Under the pieces are notes generated by a model. It saw only the letters and a list, made by a program, of their open reading frames with translations. It did no database searches and was not told the origin of the DNA. From positions 18,853-82,852 of the forward strand of contig JBIITN010000007.1 in the NCBI GenBank assembly GCA_044340485.1: 64,000 bases of DNA, in the 5' to 3' direction. Position numbers and translations under genes: made by a program. The stretch comes from UBA2093 sp044340485 (GTDB lineage: Bacteria > Actinomycetota > Acidimicrobiia > Acidimicrobiales > Ilumatobacteraceae). Below, in pieces: positions 19,311 through 28,264 of the stretch (positions are counted from its first letter, which is position 1; each line of letters begins with the position of its first letter).

Positions 19311-20957
19311 CTATTTTTGCAGTGCGACAGGAGTACCCGCGCTTGCGGCGACGAGATCAAAGAAATCATTTCCTTTGTCGTCAACAATGATGAAGGCAGG
19401 GAAGTCGTGGACTTCAATTTTCCAGACTGCTTCCATGCCAAGTTCTGGATATTCGAGCACTTCGACTTTGGTAATGCAGTCTTTGGCGAGTCGGGCGGCT
19501 GGACCACCAATTGATCCAAGGTAAAAACCACCGTATGTTTTGCACGCATCGGTGACTTGTCGTGAACGGTTCCCCTTGGCAAGCATCACAAAACTTCCGC
19601 CAGCGGCTTGGAACTCATTGACATAACTATCCATGCGTCCTGCGGTGGTTGGTCCAAATGATCCCGATGCATAACCGTCGGGAGTTTTCGCTGGACCTGC
19701 GTAATACACACAGTGATCTTTCATGTACTGCGGTAGGCCTTGTCCGGCATCAAGACGTTCTTTCAGCTTTGCATGTGCAATATCGCGTGCGACAACCATT
19801 GGTCCTGACAACATCACGCGTGTCTTGACTGGGTACTTGCTGAGAGTTGCACGAATAACGTCCATCGGTTGATTGAGATCAATGTGAACTACTTCGTTAC
19901 TTAAATCATCTTCTGTGACGTCGGGAAGAAAATGTGCGGGCTCGGTCTCGAGTTGTTCTAAGAAGACACCTTCGACTGTGATCTTGCCGAGTGCTTGACG
20001 GTCTGCCGAGCATGACACTGCAAACGACACCGGACAACTTGCACCGTGTCGCGGGAGACGAATAACTCGAACGTCATGACAGAAATACTTTCCACCAAAC
20101 TGTGCGCCGATACCAGTCTTTTGAGCTAATACAAGAAGCTTTTGTTCAAGATCAACATCTCGGAATGCATGGCCAAGTTTGCTGCCTTGTGTTGGCAACG
20201 AGTCGAGATAGCGAGCACTTGCAAGCTTTGCTGTTTCCACACAGTGCTCAGCAGATGTGCCGCCAATGACAACCGCTAAGTGATATGGCGGACATGCAGC
20301 TGTGCCAAGCGTCTGCATTTTTTCAAATACCCATGGCAACAGGGATTTCTCATTGAGCAATGCTTTGGTTTCTTGAAACAAATAACTCTTGTTAGCAGAG
20401 CCACCACCTTTCGCCATGAACAAGAACTTGTACGCATCACCATCGACTGCAGAGATCTTGATTTCGGCCGGAAGGTTGTTGCCGGTGTTTACCTCTTCGT
20501 ACATCGATACAGGAGCCATTTGGCTGTAGCGAAGATTGCTCTTTTGGTACGTATTGAAGACGCCTCGAGCAATAGCTTCTTCATCACCGCCGCCGGTGAG
20601 TACAAACTGGCCCTTTTTTCCTTTGATAATTGCGGTGCCAGTGTCTTGACACATCGGCAAGATTCCGCCAGCTGCGATGTTTGCGTTCTGCAGCAAGTCA
20701 AGAGCGACAAAGCGGTCGTTTGCACTTGCCTCGGGGTCTTTCAATATGTTTGCGAGTTGCTGAAGGTGTTCCGGGCGTAACAGGTGGGCGATATCGCGCA
20801 TCGCTTCCTCGGTGAGCAACGTGAGCGCAGCCGGGTCAACCTTGAGAAAGCGACCAGCACTTGTGTCGATGGTGGAGACGCCTTCCGTCGTGATGAGTCG
20901 ATATGGAGTCTCGTCGGGTCCGAGGGGAAGCAGTTCTGTGAAAACGAAATCGGCCAT
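19311..20957 (-). CDS. fum: Fumarate hydratase class I, iron-sulfur type
   Basis: 548 residues, the fused single-chain form of the oxygen-sensitive [4Fe-4S] fumarase of the TCA cycle. The N-terminal alpha region contains ILPMCQDTGTAIIKGKKG, with a cluster Cys, plus PPYHLAVVIGGTSAEH; the beta region starts near residue 350 and contains KTRVMLSGPMVVARDIAHAK, GPTTAGRMDSYV and FYLGSIGGPAA. A TAGCCT hexamer lies exactly six bases before the ATG (plus-strand 20964-20969), partly over the end of hrpB, suggesting a leaderless message from its own promoter. Confidence 0.94.
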   Translation of the reverse strand: MADFVFTELLPLGPDETPYRLITTEGVSTIDTSAGRFLKVDPAALTLLTEEAMRDIAHLLRPEHLQQLANILKDPEASANDRFVALDLLQNANIAAGGILPMCQDTGTAIIKGKKGQFVLTGGGDEEAIARGVFNTYQKSNLRYSQMAPVSMYEEVNTGNNLPAEIKISAVDGDAYKFLFMAKGGGSANKSYLFQETKALLNEKSLLPWVFEKMQTLGTAACPPYHLAVVIGGTSAEHCVETAKLASARYLDSLPTQGSKLGHAFRDVDLEQKLLVLAQKTGIGAQFGGKYFCHDVRVIRLPRHGASCPVSFAVSCSADRQALGKITVEGVFLEQLETEPAHFLPDVTEDDLSNEVVHIDLNQPMDVIRATLSKYPVKTRVMLSGPMVVARDIAHAKLKERLDAGQGLPQYMKDHCVYYAGPAKTPDGYASGSFGPTTAGRMDSYVNEFQAAGGSFVMLAKGNRSRQVTDACKTYGGFYLGSIGGPAARLAKDCITKVEVLEYPELGMEAVWKIEVHDFPAFIIVDDKGNDFFDLVAASAGTPVALQK

Positions 20958-20966
20958 ACTCCGAGG

Positions 20967-23477
20967 CTAGAAGGTCGATGGCGTGCGCGGGTCCTCGGGC
21001 CACGAATGTTTTGGATACCGGCCTGCCATCTCGCGTCGCACATCTCGCCACGAGCCATTCCAGAACTCGGGAAGATTTGATGTGACTTGAATTGGGTAGT
21101 CAGCGGGGGAAAGCAGCACCACCTTGAGAGGTAGTGCGCCATTAAGGATGTGCGGATGCGTTGTCACTCCGAACATTTTTTGCACGTGAACATCGATCGA
21201 TGGTGCTGCACAATCGGTGTAGTCAATGTCGATTGCCTTACCCGTCGGCGGCTGATATTTCGCGGGAGCCTGCGCGTCGAGTTGTTCACTCTTATCCCAC
21301 GTCAACATTGCCCGGAGCAACATTGTCATATCGAGTCGTTCAAGGTCGTTGCGAGACGTTGCACCAGCCAGGAATGGTCGTAGCCACGTCTCCGTAGAGG
21401 CAAGAAGGGTTTTGCGCGAAACGTCAGGCCATTCATCGCCGAGGTGCTGTCGGAGAAACAACATTCGTTGCCGAAGTGATTCAGCATCATCAGACCAATT
21501 CAGAATGTCTAATTGCGTGACGCGAATACGATCAACCAAGGCGTCAACGGTGTCATCACAGGGAAGTGGTTCCGAGATGTATTCACCGAGCCTGAGTGAG
21601 CCAACACGTCGCACTTCACGTTGTACGAGATCGTTGCGAGATTTGTCCCACATAATGTCTCGTTCAATAATGAGATCTTCTCCCAAAGTAGCTGCTACCT
21701 GGTCGGCGTCTAATGCTGCACCACGACGAATACGAGATGATTTTCGATCTGCGTCAAGATCAGCAGCCACAAGAAATTTCTCCTGCGCAAGTACATCTTT
21801 TGTGTCGCACCATGCGCCGCTTCCGTCGTATGTGATGAATTGTCCGGGAGTTGACCGACGCATTGATAGTCGATCGGGATATGCACGCAGTAACAGCGCT
21901 CCGCAGTAGTGATCGATGAGATCAGCGTTCACAAATACGTCGGACGAGATTCGTGCTCGGCGCGCGAGATCTTTCGCGCGTTCGCGTACTCGTGATACTC
22001 CGCCGCGGTCAGCACTGTCATGAGAGTCGAGTCCTAAGACAATGCGTGATCGCAACGCGAGGTCAATCGGTGTGGATTTGTCGCTGCGAAGAATGTCGCG
22101 TTCTTCAAGCAGAGCCGCAATGACGCACGCAAGCCACGCCTGTTCGGGGTGTTCACGAACGCGTAGCACCATGACTGCCAGTCGCGGATGTACAGGAAGT
22201 GTCAGAGCATTACGCCCAAGTTCAGTGACAGATGGAAGGGAGTCGCTAGTGCGCGAAGTGTTGTCAACCAGGTGGAGCGTGTGAAGCAGGTCGATTGCGC
22301 GTACGAGAGCCTTTGCTGGTGGCGCGTCGAGAAATTGCAGCCGATCCGGCGCAGTGCCCCAGGCACATAGTTCAAGTGCAACACCTGTGAGATCAGTTTG
22401 GGTGATCTCGGCGGGAAGGTGGGCAAGACGTGTGGCGTCGTCAATCTTTCCCCAGAGTCTGTATGCGACTCCTTCTCGTACTCGTCCTGCACGGCCAGAT
22501 CGCTGTTCACTAGAGGCCCGCGAAGACGTCACGGTTGTTAACTCAGTGAGCCCGGTGCGCACGTCCACTCGTGGCACACGCGAGAGACCGGCATCTATCA
22601 CGATGTGGATACCGTCAACCGTGAGGGATGTCTCGGCAATGTCTGTGCTCAACACAACCCTGCGTTGCCCCGGTGGGGACGGTGCCAATGCGGTGTCTTG
22701 TTCGTTGAACGGAAGTGCTCCCGCCAATCGATGGATCACAACATCATCTGAAATTTGTGTATCTAGCGCAGTTTTTGCTCGGTTGATCTCGCCAATTCCC
22801 GGGAGAAAAACAAGCACGTCACCCTCGTCATCTCGTAGTGCCCGCATGACAGTTGCAGCCACGATGTTTTCAAGTCGATCATTTCGCTGCCGGGGCACGT
22901 AACGAATCTCAACATCAAACATTCGTCCTTGAGATGTGATGATTGGTGCAGGATCATCGGGCGATGTGAGCACACGAGCAAAGACGTCTGCTTCTGGTGT
23001 CGCGGACATCGCAAGAATTCGTACATCGAGCGATAACTGCGCGCGCGCGTCGAGGAGAAATGCAAGTCCAAGGTCTGTCGGCACATTGCGTTCGTGGATC
23101 TCATCAAAAATTACGAGACCGATGCCGTCGAGTGATTGATCGTTTTGCAGGCGACGCGTCAGTACGCCCTCGGTTACCACTTCAATGCGAGTGTGTGGCC
23201 CAACTTTTCTTTCGTCACGAGTGACAAAACCAACGGTCTCTCCAACGTCTTCACCCAAGACGTGTGCCATGCGACGCGCTGCCGCACGAGCCGCGAGACG
23301 ACGTGGTTCAAGCATGATGATGCGACGACCTTCAAGCCATGGTTCATCGAGCAAACGCAATGGCACGGATGTTGTCTTTCCCGCTCCTGGAGGTGCAACA
23401 AGAACAGCGTTGTGATGAGTTGCTAAAGCAAGCGACAGAGGTTCAATGACCTCGCCAATGGGTAGGTCATCAGCCAA
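20967..23477 (-). CDS. hrpB: ATP-dependent helicase HrpB
   Basis: DEAH-box helicase of about 836 residues. Motif I is APPGAGKTT, motif II DEIH (within FDEIHER), motif III SAT, motif V STDIAETSLTVDG and motif VI QRSGRAGR; the C-terminal HrpB-specific domain follows. RNA or RNP remodelling is assumed for the family; the exact role is poorly defined. A TTG start at 23477 overlaps the end of the upstream gene by 8 bp; another TTG at 23555 would add 26 residues without similarity to the family, so I prefer the shorter form, with moderate certainty. Confidence 0.9.
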   Translation of the reverse strand: MADDLPIGEVIEPLSLALATHHNAVLVAPPGAGKTTSVPLRLLDEPWLEGRRIIMLEPRRLAARAAARRMAHVLGEDVGETVGFVTRDERKVGPHTRIEVVTEGVLTRRLQNDQSLDGIGLVIFDEIHERNVPTDLGLAFLLDARAQLSLDVRILAMSATPEADVFARVLTSPDDPAPIITSQGRMFDVEIRYVPRQRNDRLENIVAATVMRALRDDEGDVLVFLPGIGEINRAKTALDTQISDDVVIHRLAGALPFNEQDTALAPSPPGQRRVVLSTDIAETSLTVDGIHIVIDAGLSRVPRVDVRTGLTELTTVTSSRASSEQRSGRAGRVREGVAYRLWGKIDDATRLAHLPAEITQTDLTGVALELCAWGTAPDRLQFLDAPPAKALVRAIDLLHTLHLVDNTSRTSDSLPSVTELGRNALTLPVHPRLAVMVLRVREHPEQAWLACVIAALLEERDILRSDKSTPIDLALRSRIVLGLDSHDSADRGGVSRVRERAKDLARRARISSDVFVNADLIDHYCGALLLRAYPDRLSMRRSTPGQFITYDGSGAWCDTKDVLAQEKFLVAADLDADRKSSRIRRGAALDADQVAATLGEDLIIERDIMWDKSRNDLVQREVRRVGSLRLGEYISEPLPCDDTVDALVDRIRVTQLDILNWSDDAESLRQRMLFLRQHLGDEWPDVSRKTLLASTETWLRPFLAGATSRNDLERLDMTMLLRAMLTWDKSEQLDAQAPAKYQPPTGKAIDIDYTDCAAPSIDVHVQKMFGVTTHPHILNGALPLKVVLLSPADYPIQVTSNLPEFWNGSWRDVRREMAGRYPKHSWPEDPRTPSTF

Positions 23478-23970
23478 TTGCTGGCGTGCCGTGGAACGGA
23501 CCAGGATCTTGTGGTCCGGGGACCATTGGTTTTGACCAACTGGTGAGTTCTGCAATCTTCACGCAGACTTTGTCCCACTCTTGTCCAGACCATCCTTGAG
23601 CGGCCGCAGGAATTTCACCGTTCATCTGTAGCACGACAAACGCTGGAAGTTCACTGAGTCCAAGTGCTTTCACTGCGACACGTTCTGGATCCGAAAACAC
23701 CAAAAACTCGTCTGCCACAGGCCCAAGGAAAGTTTTGGCCTCATTTTCGCTGCAAGTGATGATGAAGTTCACACGAACTGCGGCGCCAGAGAAGTGGCGC
23801 ATAATGCGAACTGCAGAGTTCAGTACCCACGAACTTTCATTCGTGTAGGGATCGAGGACTACTGATGCGAGATGAAAGGTGGTGAGCCATTCGCGCAGAG
23901 GTCGTCCCTTTTTGCCAAGCGGTGTGAGAACGAAATCCTGGCTGGGGGGCGAAAGTTGGGTCATGGTCAC
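23470..23970 (-). CDS. Thioredoxin-fold protein lacking a CxxC motif
   Basis: 166 residues. The pattern VVLDPYTNESSWVLNSAVRIM...RVNFIITCSENEA resembles a DsbA/thioredoxin-like strand-helix-strand start, and GLSELPAFVVLQMNGEI carries the cis-Pro loop of the fold, but there is no CxxC, so redox activity by the usual mechanism is unlikely. The GTG at 23970 lies seven bases after a TAGCGT hexamer, which decides the start. It overlaps hrpB by 8 bp. No named function is supported. Confidence 0.7.
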   Translation of the reverse strand: MTMTQLSPPSQDFVLTPLGKKGRPLREWLTTFHLASVVLDPYTNESSWVLNSAVRIMRHFSGAAVRVNFIITCSENEAKTFLGPVADEFLVFSDPERVAVKALGLSELPAFVVLQMNGEIPAAAQGWSGQEWDKVCVKIAELTSWSKPMVPGPQDPGPFHGTPAIG

Positions 23971-23977
23971 GGATGAA

Positions 23978-24001
23978 ACGCTAGTGCAGCGGCAGTAGCG
24001 T
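23978..24001. promoter_or_regulatory. Symmetric bidirectional promoter
   Basis: ACGCTA on the plus strand (TAGCGT read on the minus strand) and TAGCGT at 23996-24001 form an inverted repeat with a 12-bp spacer. Each hexamer is exactly seven bases from a GTG start, at 23970 (minus) and 24009 (plus). Both genes lack ribosome-binding sites. Confidence 0.7.
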
Positions 24002-24008
24002 TTTGAAG

Positions 24009-24356
24009 GTGCATCCCATTGAGCATCTGCGATATGTGGCACGAGCAGGCCATTCAGACCCCCTAGCGGTGGCAGAGGAAGTCGCCTATGCGCTGCTTGC
24101 CCTCGCAAATGACGCAAATGGCCTGTTGGTGGGCTGTCGTCTCGTCATTGAATACCACCCCGACAATGTGGCGTTGTGGTGGGTCTGCGCGCAGGCGGTG
24201 ACCGCATTAGAGCCTCGCCGAAGCCTGCGTGAGTGCATGGAGATGATCCATGATGCCGATAACGGTGGTGTCACCCCGTGGAATGTTTCTCTGACGCAAT
24301 TACAAAAGCAGTATCCCGACGCTGTGCACTTACTGAAGAATGCCCACACGATCTAG
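24009..24356 (+). CDS. Conserved hypothetical protein
   Basis: 115 residues starting at a GTG seven bases after TAGCGT. The helix-rich sequence includes IEHLRYVARAG, GCRLVIEYHPDNVALWWVCA and a short acidic C-terminal part. From memory, the WW-x-CA region recurs in longer actinobacterial proteins of unknown role, so this may be a short version of that family; that is inference. Its stop TAG is part of the -10 box (TAGGTT, 24354-24359) of the following gene. Confidence 0.65.
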   Translation: MHPIEHLRYVARAGHSDPLAVAEEVAYALLALANDANGLLVGCRLVIEYHPDNVALWWVCAQAVTALEPRRSLRECMEMIHDADNGGVTPWNVSLTQLQKQYPDAVHLLKNAHTI

Positions 24357-24365
24357 GTTGTTTCA

Positions 24366-24833
24366 ATGGCAAGTAAGCGCTCTCAGATCGAGATGACACC
24401 GGAAGAAATCGCAACGTTCCTCGATGGGCGACATGTAATGAACATCGCCACCAACGGCCACAACGGATACCCACATGTTGTTGCAATGTGGTACGCGATG
24501 ATTGGAAGCTCTCCCGCATTTTGGACTTTCGGGAAATCTCAAAAAATGGCGAACTTGGCACGTGACCATCGCATTACTGCACTAGTCGAAGATGGAGACC
24601 AATACAACGAACTTCGGGGCGTTGAGCTTCAAGGCACGACGCGCATCGTCACCGACATTGACGAGATTGTCGACATCGCTGCAAAGGTTGCGGTTCGTTA
24701 CAACGGGCCAGCTGCAGCAAGCGAGCAAGGTATGGCATTTATTCGCAAACAAGCCGAGAAACGAGTGGGTGTCATGATTGATGTAGAAAACATTGTCAGT
24801 TGGGACCACACCAAATTAGGAGGAAAGTACTAA
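24366..24833 (+). CDS. Pyridoxamine-phosphate-oxidase-like (F420/FMN-binding) protein
   Basis: 155 residues forming a split beta-barrel of the PPOX superfamily: MTPEEIATFLDGRHVMNIAT, GYPHVVAMWYAMIGS, FWTFGKSQKMANLARD, then GVELQGTTRIVTD. Members of this size in actinobacteria are commonly F420H2- or FMN-dependent reductases. TAGGTT ends six bases before the ATG and there is no ribosome-binding site (leaderless). The stop TAA overlaps the ATG of the dienelactone hydrolase gene (TAATG), so the two are co-transcribed. Confidence 0.82.
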   Translation: MASKRSQIEMTPEEIATFLDGRHVMNIATNGHNGYPHVVAMWYAMIGSSPAFWTFGKSQKMANLARDHRITALVEDGDQYNELRGVELQGTTRIVTDIDEIVDIAAKVAVRYNGPAAASEQGMAFIRKQAEKRVGVMIDVENIVSWDHTKLGGKY

Positions 24834-25501
24834 TGGGCGAGATGATCGAATTCGCAAGCAACGGCGGCAAAGCAACTGGTTATGTTGCTGGCACATCGGG
24901 CCCCGGTGTGATTGTGATTCAAGAATGGTGGGGTCTAGTGCCACACATTAAAGAAGTGGCAGATCGTTTTGCTGCTGCTGGCTACGTTGCGCTTGCTCCC
25001 GATTTGTATCGCGGTGAATCAAGCACGGAACCAGACGGTGCAGGAAAATTGATGATGGGGCTCAATCTCACCCAGGCTGCAAAAGACATGAGTGGTGCCG
25101 TCGATGAACTTATTCGGCGCTCTGGACGCAACAAAGTAGGTGTTGTTGGATTTTGTATGGGCGGCGGTTTAACGCTCGCGCTTGCGTGTCAACGCCCCGA
25201 TGCTGTTGCGGCGGCCGCGCCGTTTTATGGCGTCGTTCCATGGCCCAGCGCACAGCCTGACTGGGACAAGTTGACAGCAGTTGTTGAGGGCCATTATGCC
25301 GAACATGATGATTTTGCATCGCCAGAGATGTCACGAGCGCTAGAAGCTGACCTTGTCTCGCGAGGAAAGAACGCAAAGATTCACGTGTATCCCACAACGC
25401 ATCATGCGTTTTTCAATGACACACGGTCTGATGTGTTTGATGCAGCTGCTGCACAGACGGCGTGGGAGCGCACACTCGCATTGTTTGCGGCGAATCTGTA
25501 G
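24833..25501 (+). CDS. Dienelactone hydrolase family protein
   Basis: 222-residue alpha/beta hydrolase. The nucleophile is Cys in GVVGFCMGGG, with the catalytic Asp in YAEHDDFASPE and His in TTHHAFFND, the Cys-Asp-His triad of dienelactone hydrolase. EWWGLVPHIKEVADRFAAAGY is the typical N-terminal motif. AGGAGG lies seven bases before the ATG, which is preferred over the open upstream extension. Substrate may be a dienelactone from aromatic ring cleavage or another small ester. Confidence 0.9.
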   Translation: MGEMIEFASNGGKATGYVAGTSGPGVIVIQEWWGLVPHIKEVADRFAAAGYVALAPDLYRGESSTEPDGAGKLMMGLNLTQAAKDMSGAVDELIRRSGRNKVGVVGFCMGGGLTLALACQRPDAVAAAAPFYGVVPWPSAQPDWDKLTAVVEGHYAEHDDFASPEMSRALEADLVSRGKNAKIHVYPTTHHAFFNDTRSDVFDAAAAQTAWERTLALFAANL

Positions 25502-25512
25502 CTACAGAGTCG

Positions 25513-26379
25513 CTATTGCATTGACGCGATCGAATCAGCAATTGCTAAGGCTCTACGTGCATTGTCCACGTGCAGGTTCTCGATCATCCGTCCATCAAGT
25601 TGTACGACACCTTTTCCAAGTGCGAGTGCTTCGTCAAAAGCAGCGATCACTCGGCGAGCGTGTTCCACTTCGGCTTCAGATGGTGCCCACACATCATTTG
25701 CGATAGCAACCTGGTCGGGGTGAATCAGAGTCTTGCCGTCAAATCCCATCTGTGCACCTTGTTCGCATTCTGCGCGAAACCCGTCAGCGTTCTTGATGTC
25801 GTTGTACACGCCATCAAGAATTGGTTTTCCAGCCTCGCGTGCTGCAAGAAGTGCGGTGGCAAGATGCGGCACGAGCGGATGGCGGCCGGGTAATTGAGCG
25901 GCGCGTAATTCTTTGGCGAGGTCATTTGTGCCCATCACTAACACTGCAACGCGCGGATGGCCGGCAATAGCGCGCACATCAAAAATTGCAGCTGGTGTTT
26001 CCACCATTGCCCAAATTCCCACCGATGACGGTGCACCAGCAGCATCCAGTTGTCGCGATACTTCGTTCAAAGTGGCGACGTCATTTACTTTTGGAATAAC
26101 AACAGCAGAGATACTGGCTGTGGCAGCGGCTGCGATGTCGTGTTGACCCCACGGCGTATCGAGGCCATTGCAACGAATGGTTACTTCGCGTCGGCCGTAG
26201 GCGCCCGAATTAGCAGCAGCCACAGCGTTTTCACGCGCCTGATCTTTTGCATCGGGAGATACAGCATCTTCAAGGTCAAAGATCAAAGCATCAGACGAAA
26301 TGCTCTTTGCTTTTTCAAGTGCGCGCTCGTTTGCCGCTGGCATATAAAGAACAGAGCGGCGTGGGCGAAGTTCAGTCAT
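25513..26379 (-). CDS. CitE-like HpcH/HpaI family CoA lyase or thioesterase
   Basis: 288-residue TIM barrel of the CitE branch: RRSVLYMPAANERALEKAKSI, LIFDLEDAVSPDAKDQAREN (metal-binding Glu-Asp), VVIPKVND, WAMVETPAAIFD and GKTLIHPDQV. Family members cleave citramalyl-CoA or malyl-CoA or act as malyl-CoA thioesterase. AAGGAA before the ATG is a plausible ribosome-binding site. It lies 65 bp downstream of a second, longer lyase on the same strand, recalling the Mcl1/Mcl2 pair of the ethylmalonyl-CoA pathway; exact activity is inference. Confidence 0.85.
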   Translation of the reverse strand: MTELRPRRSVLYMPAANERALEKAKSISSDALIFDLEDAVSPDAKDQARENAVAAANSGAYGRREVTIRCNGLDTPWGQHDIAAAATASISAVVIPKVNDVATLNEVSRQLDAAGAPSSVGIWAMVETPAAIFDVRAIAGHPRVAVLVMGTNDLAKELRAAQLPGRHPLVPHLATALLAAREAGKPILDGVYNDIKNADGFRAECEQGAQMGFDGKTLIHPDQVAIANDVWAPSEAEVEHARRVIAAFDEALALGKGVVQLDGRMIENLHVDNARRALAIADSIASMQ

Positions 26380-26444
26380 TGTGTATTCCTTTGTTGATGC
26401 ATGTCAATAATGTCGATGCAGTTCAATAATTTACGCAAGTGGTG

Positions 26445-27494
26445 TTAGAAACCGTAGGCCTGCGCAAGGTGTGGGTCGCGAGCCGAAAGTTGACGTGCAA
26501 GTTCAACAACAACTTTGCATTGCTTTACCGACGCGTCATCTTCCATCTTGCCGTCGAGCATGATGGCGCCAGTGCCGTCTCCCATTGCTTCGATAACGCG
26601 TTGTGCTTGGCGTACATCTTCTGGACGTGGGCTAAAGACACGCTTGGCGATTTCGATCTGCACGGGATGAAGGCTCCATGCACCAACGCATCCGAGCAAG
26701 TACGCGTTGCGGAACTGATCTTCACAGGCAACAGTGTCTTTGATGTCGCCAAACGGCCCGTAGAACGGAAAGATGCCGTGAGTGACACAGGCATCCACCA
26801 TGCGGGCGATGGTGTAGTGCCACAGGTCTTGTTGGAATGTGTCGCGTGGCGCTTCGATGTCGTCGCCGTCTGGATCGCGGCGAACGATGTAGTCAGGGTG
26901 GCCGCCACCAACGCGGGTGGTCTTCATGCGTCGGTTGGCTGCGAGGTCAGCTGGGCCAAGAGACAGGCCCTGCATGCGCGGTGATGCACCGCAGATCTCT
27001 TCAACGTTTGCAACACCACGAGCAGTTTCCAAAATGGCATGCACCAAGATCGGGCGCGACAATTTTGCGCGTGCTTCAAGTTGGGCAAGCAGTCGATCGA
27101 CGTAGTGGATATCTTCAGGGCCTTCCACTTTTGGCACCATGATCACGTCAACTTTTTCACCAGCTTTGGTGACGATTTCTGTGACATCGTCGAGGAACCA
27201 CGGGGAGTCAAGGCTGTTCACACGGGTCCACAACTGGGTTGTTCCCATGTCGAGAGTGGTGGCGACCTTGATGAATCCGGCGCGAGCGTTTTCTTTTTCG
27301 CTCATTGGGATCGCGTCTTCCAAGTTCCCGAGCAAAATGTCGACGTTTGGAATGGTCTCGGGCAACTTCGCCACCATCTTTTCAATCTGTGGTGGGAAGA
27401 AGTGGATCACACGACTTGGGCGGAAGGGAATCTCACGCACTGGCTCGGGAGCACCGGCAGCGAGGGGCTTGAAGAAATCACGGGCTGAACGCAC
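26445..27494 (-). CDS. mcl: L-malyl-CoA/beta-methylmalyl-CoA lyase
   Basis: 349 residues. LGNLEDAIPMSEKENAR, VIMVPKVEGPEDI, HAILETARGVANVEEI, GLSLGPADLAANRRMKT and AWSLHPVQIEIAKRVFS follow the malyl-CoA lyase subgroup, which is longer than CitE. The enzyme splits methylmalyl-CoA to glyoxylate and propionyl-CoA, and malyl-CoA to glyoxylate and acetyl-CoA. TACGCT lies seven bases before GTG 27494 with no ribosome-binding site; the open frame continues upstream but is not similar to the family. Neighbouring methylsuccinyl-CoA-dehydrogenase-like and MaoC genes support an ethylmalonyl-CoA role. Confidence 0.87.
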   Translation of the reverse strand: MRSARDFFKPLAAGAPEPVREIPFRPSRVIHFFPPQIEKMVAKLPETIPNVDILLGNLEDAIPMSEKENARAGFIKVATTLDMGTTQLWTRVNSLDSPWFLDDVTEIVTKAGEKVDVIMVPKVEGPEDIHYVDRLLAQLEARAKLSRPILVHAILETARGVANVEEICGASPRMQGLSLGPADLAANRRMKTTRVGGGHPDYIVRRDPDGDDIEAPRDTFQQDLWHYTIARMVDACVTHGIFPFYGPFGDIKDTVACEDQFRNAYLLGCVGAWSLHPVQIEIAKRVFSPRPEDVRQAQRVIEAMGDGTGAIMLDGKMEDDASVKQCKVVVELARQLSARDPHLAQAYGF

Positions 27495-27586
27495 GGCTCT
27501 TAGCGTAGGGGCAACAACGCATTGTGAGAAAAGCCGCACGAACTGCGGCACGAACCGCAATGGGGATCCCCGTAGCCTTGCCAGCA

Positions 27587-28264
27587 ATGACAAGAGATTT
27601 TGACGCAGTGCTATTTGATGCAGGGGGAGTATTGGTGGTGCCAGACCCAACCGTTTTGGCTCCACTTTTGTCTTTTTACGGAGCCACGACTGATCTCTCT
27701 ACGTATATCCGTGCGCACTACCGCGCCATGGCGGCGAAGTCAGAGCATCAATCAGATGAAAGCGACTGGTCGAAATACAACGATGCATATGTTGAGGTTG
27801 TTGGAGTTGCTCAACATCACCGGCAAGAAGCTTCATACGTTCTCAACCGCACACGTTCTGCGCATTTGTGGCGTTATCGATTGCCCGGCTCGCGTGAGAC
27901 CTTGCAGGCGTTGCATGACGTCGGCGTTCCTATTGGGATCGTGAGCAACGCCACGGGACAAATTGAACAAATTCTTGGGCACGCTGGCGTGTGTCAAGTT
28001 GGCCCTGGAGATCACGCACCAGTGCGTTGCATTGTCGACAGCCACATTGTGGGTGTCGCAAAGCCAGACCCACGGATCTTTGATTACGCACTGCCTCACT
28101 TTGAAGGAATCGATAGACAACGCATTGCATACGTTGGTGACTCGTTGGTGATGGATGTTGGGGGATCACGAGCCGCAGGCCTACGCCCAATTCTTCTTGA
28201 TCCCTTTAATGACGCATCACATCATGATGTAGAGCGCATTGCGTCTTTAGAGCAATTGCTGTAA
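27587..28264 (+). CDS. HAD-superfamily hydrolase
   Basis: 225 residues. Motif I FDAGGVLVVPD has Asp-x-Gly, as in the YihX-like group; motif II is IGIVSNATG, motif III Lys lies in GVAKPDPRIF and motif IV is AYVGDSLVMDVGGSRAAG. Likely a small-molecule phosphatase. A TAGCCT hexamer lies eight bases before the chosen ATG. Its stop TAA (28262-28264) directly abuts the stop of the convergent gene, leaving no intergenic base. Confidence 0.87.
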   Translation: MTRDFDAVLFDAGGVLVVPDPTVLAPLLSFYGATTDLSTYIRAHYRAMAAKSEHQSDESDWSKYNDAYVEVVGVAQHHRQEASYVLNRTRSAHLWRYRLPGSRETLQALHDVGVPIGIVSNATGQIEQILGHAGVCQVGPGDHAPVRCIVDSHIVGVAKPDPRIFDYALPHFEGIDRQRIAYVGDSLVMDVGGSRAAGLRPILLDPFNDASHHDVERIASLEQLL

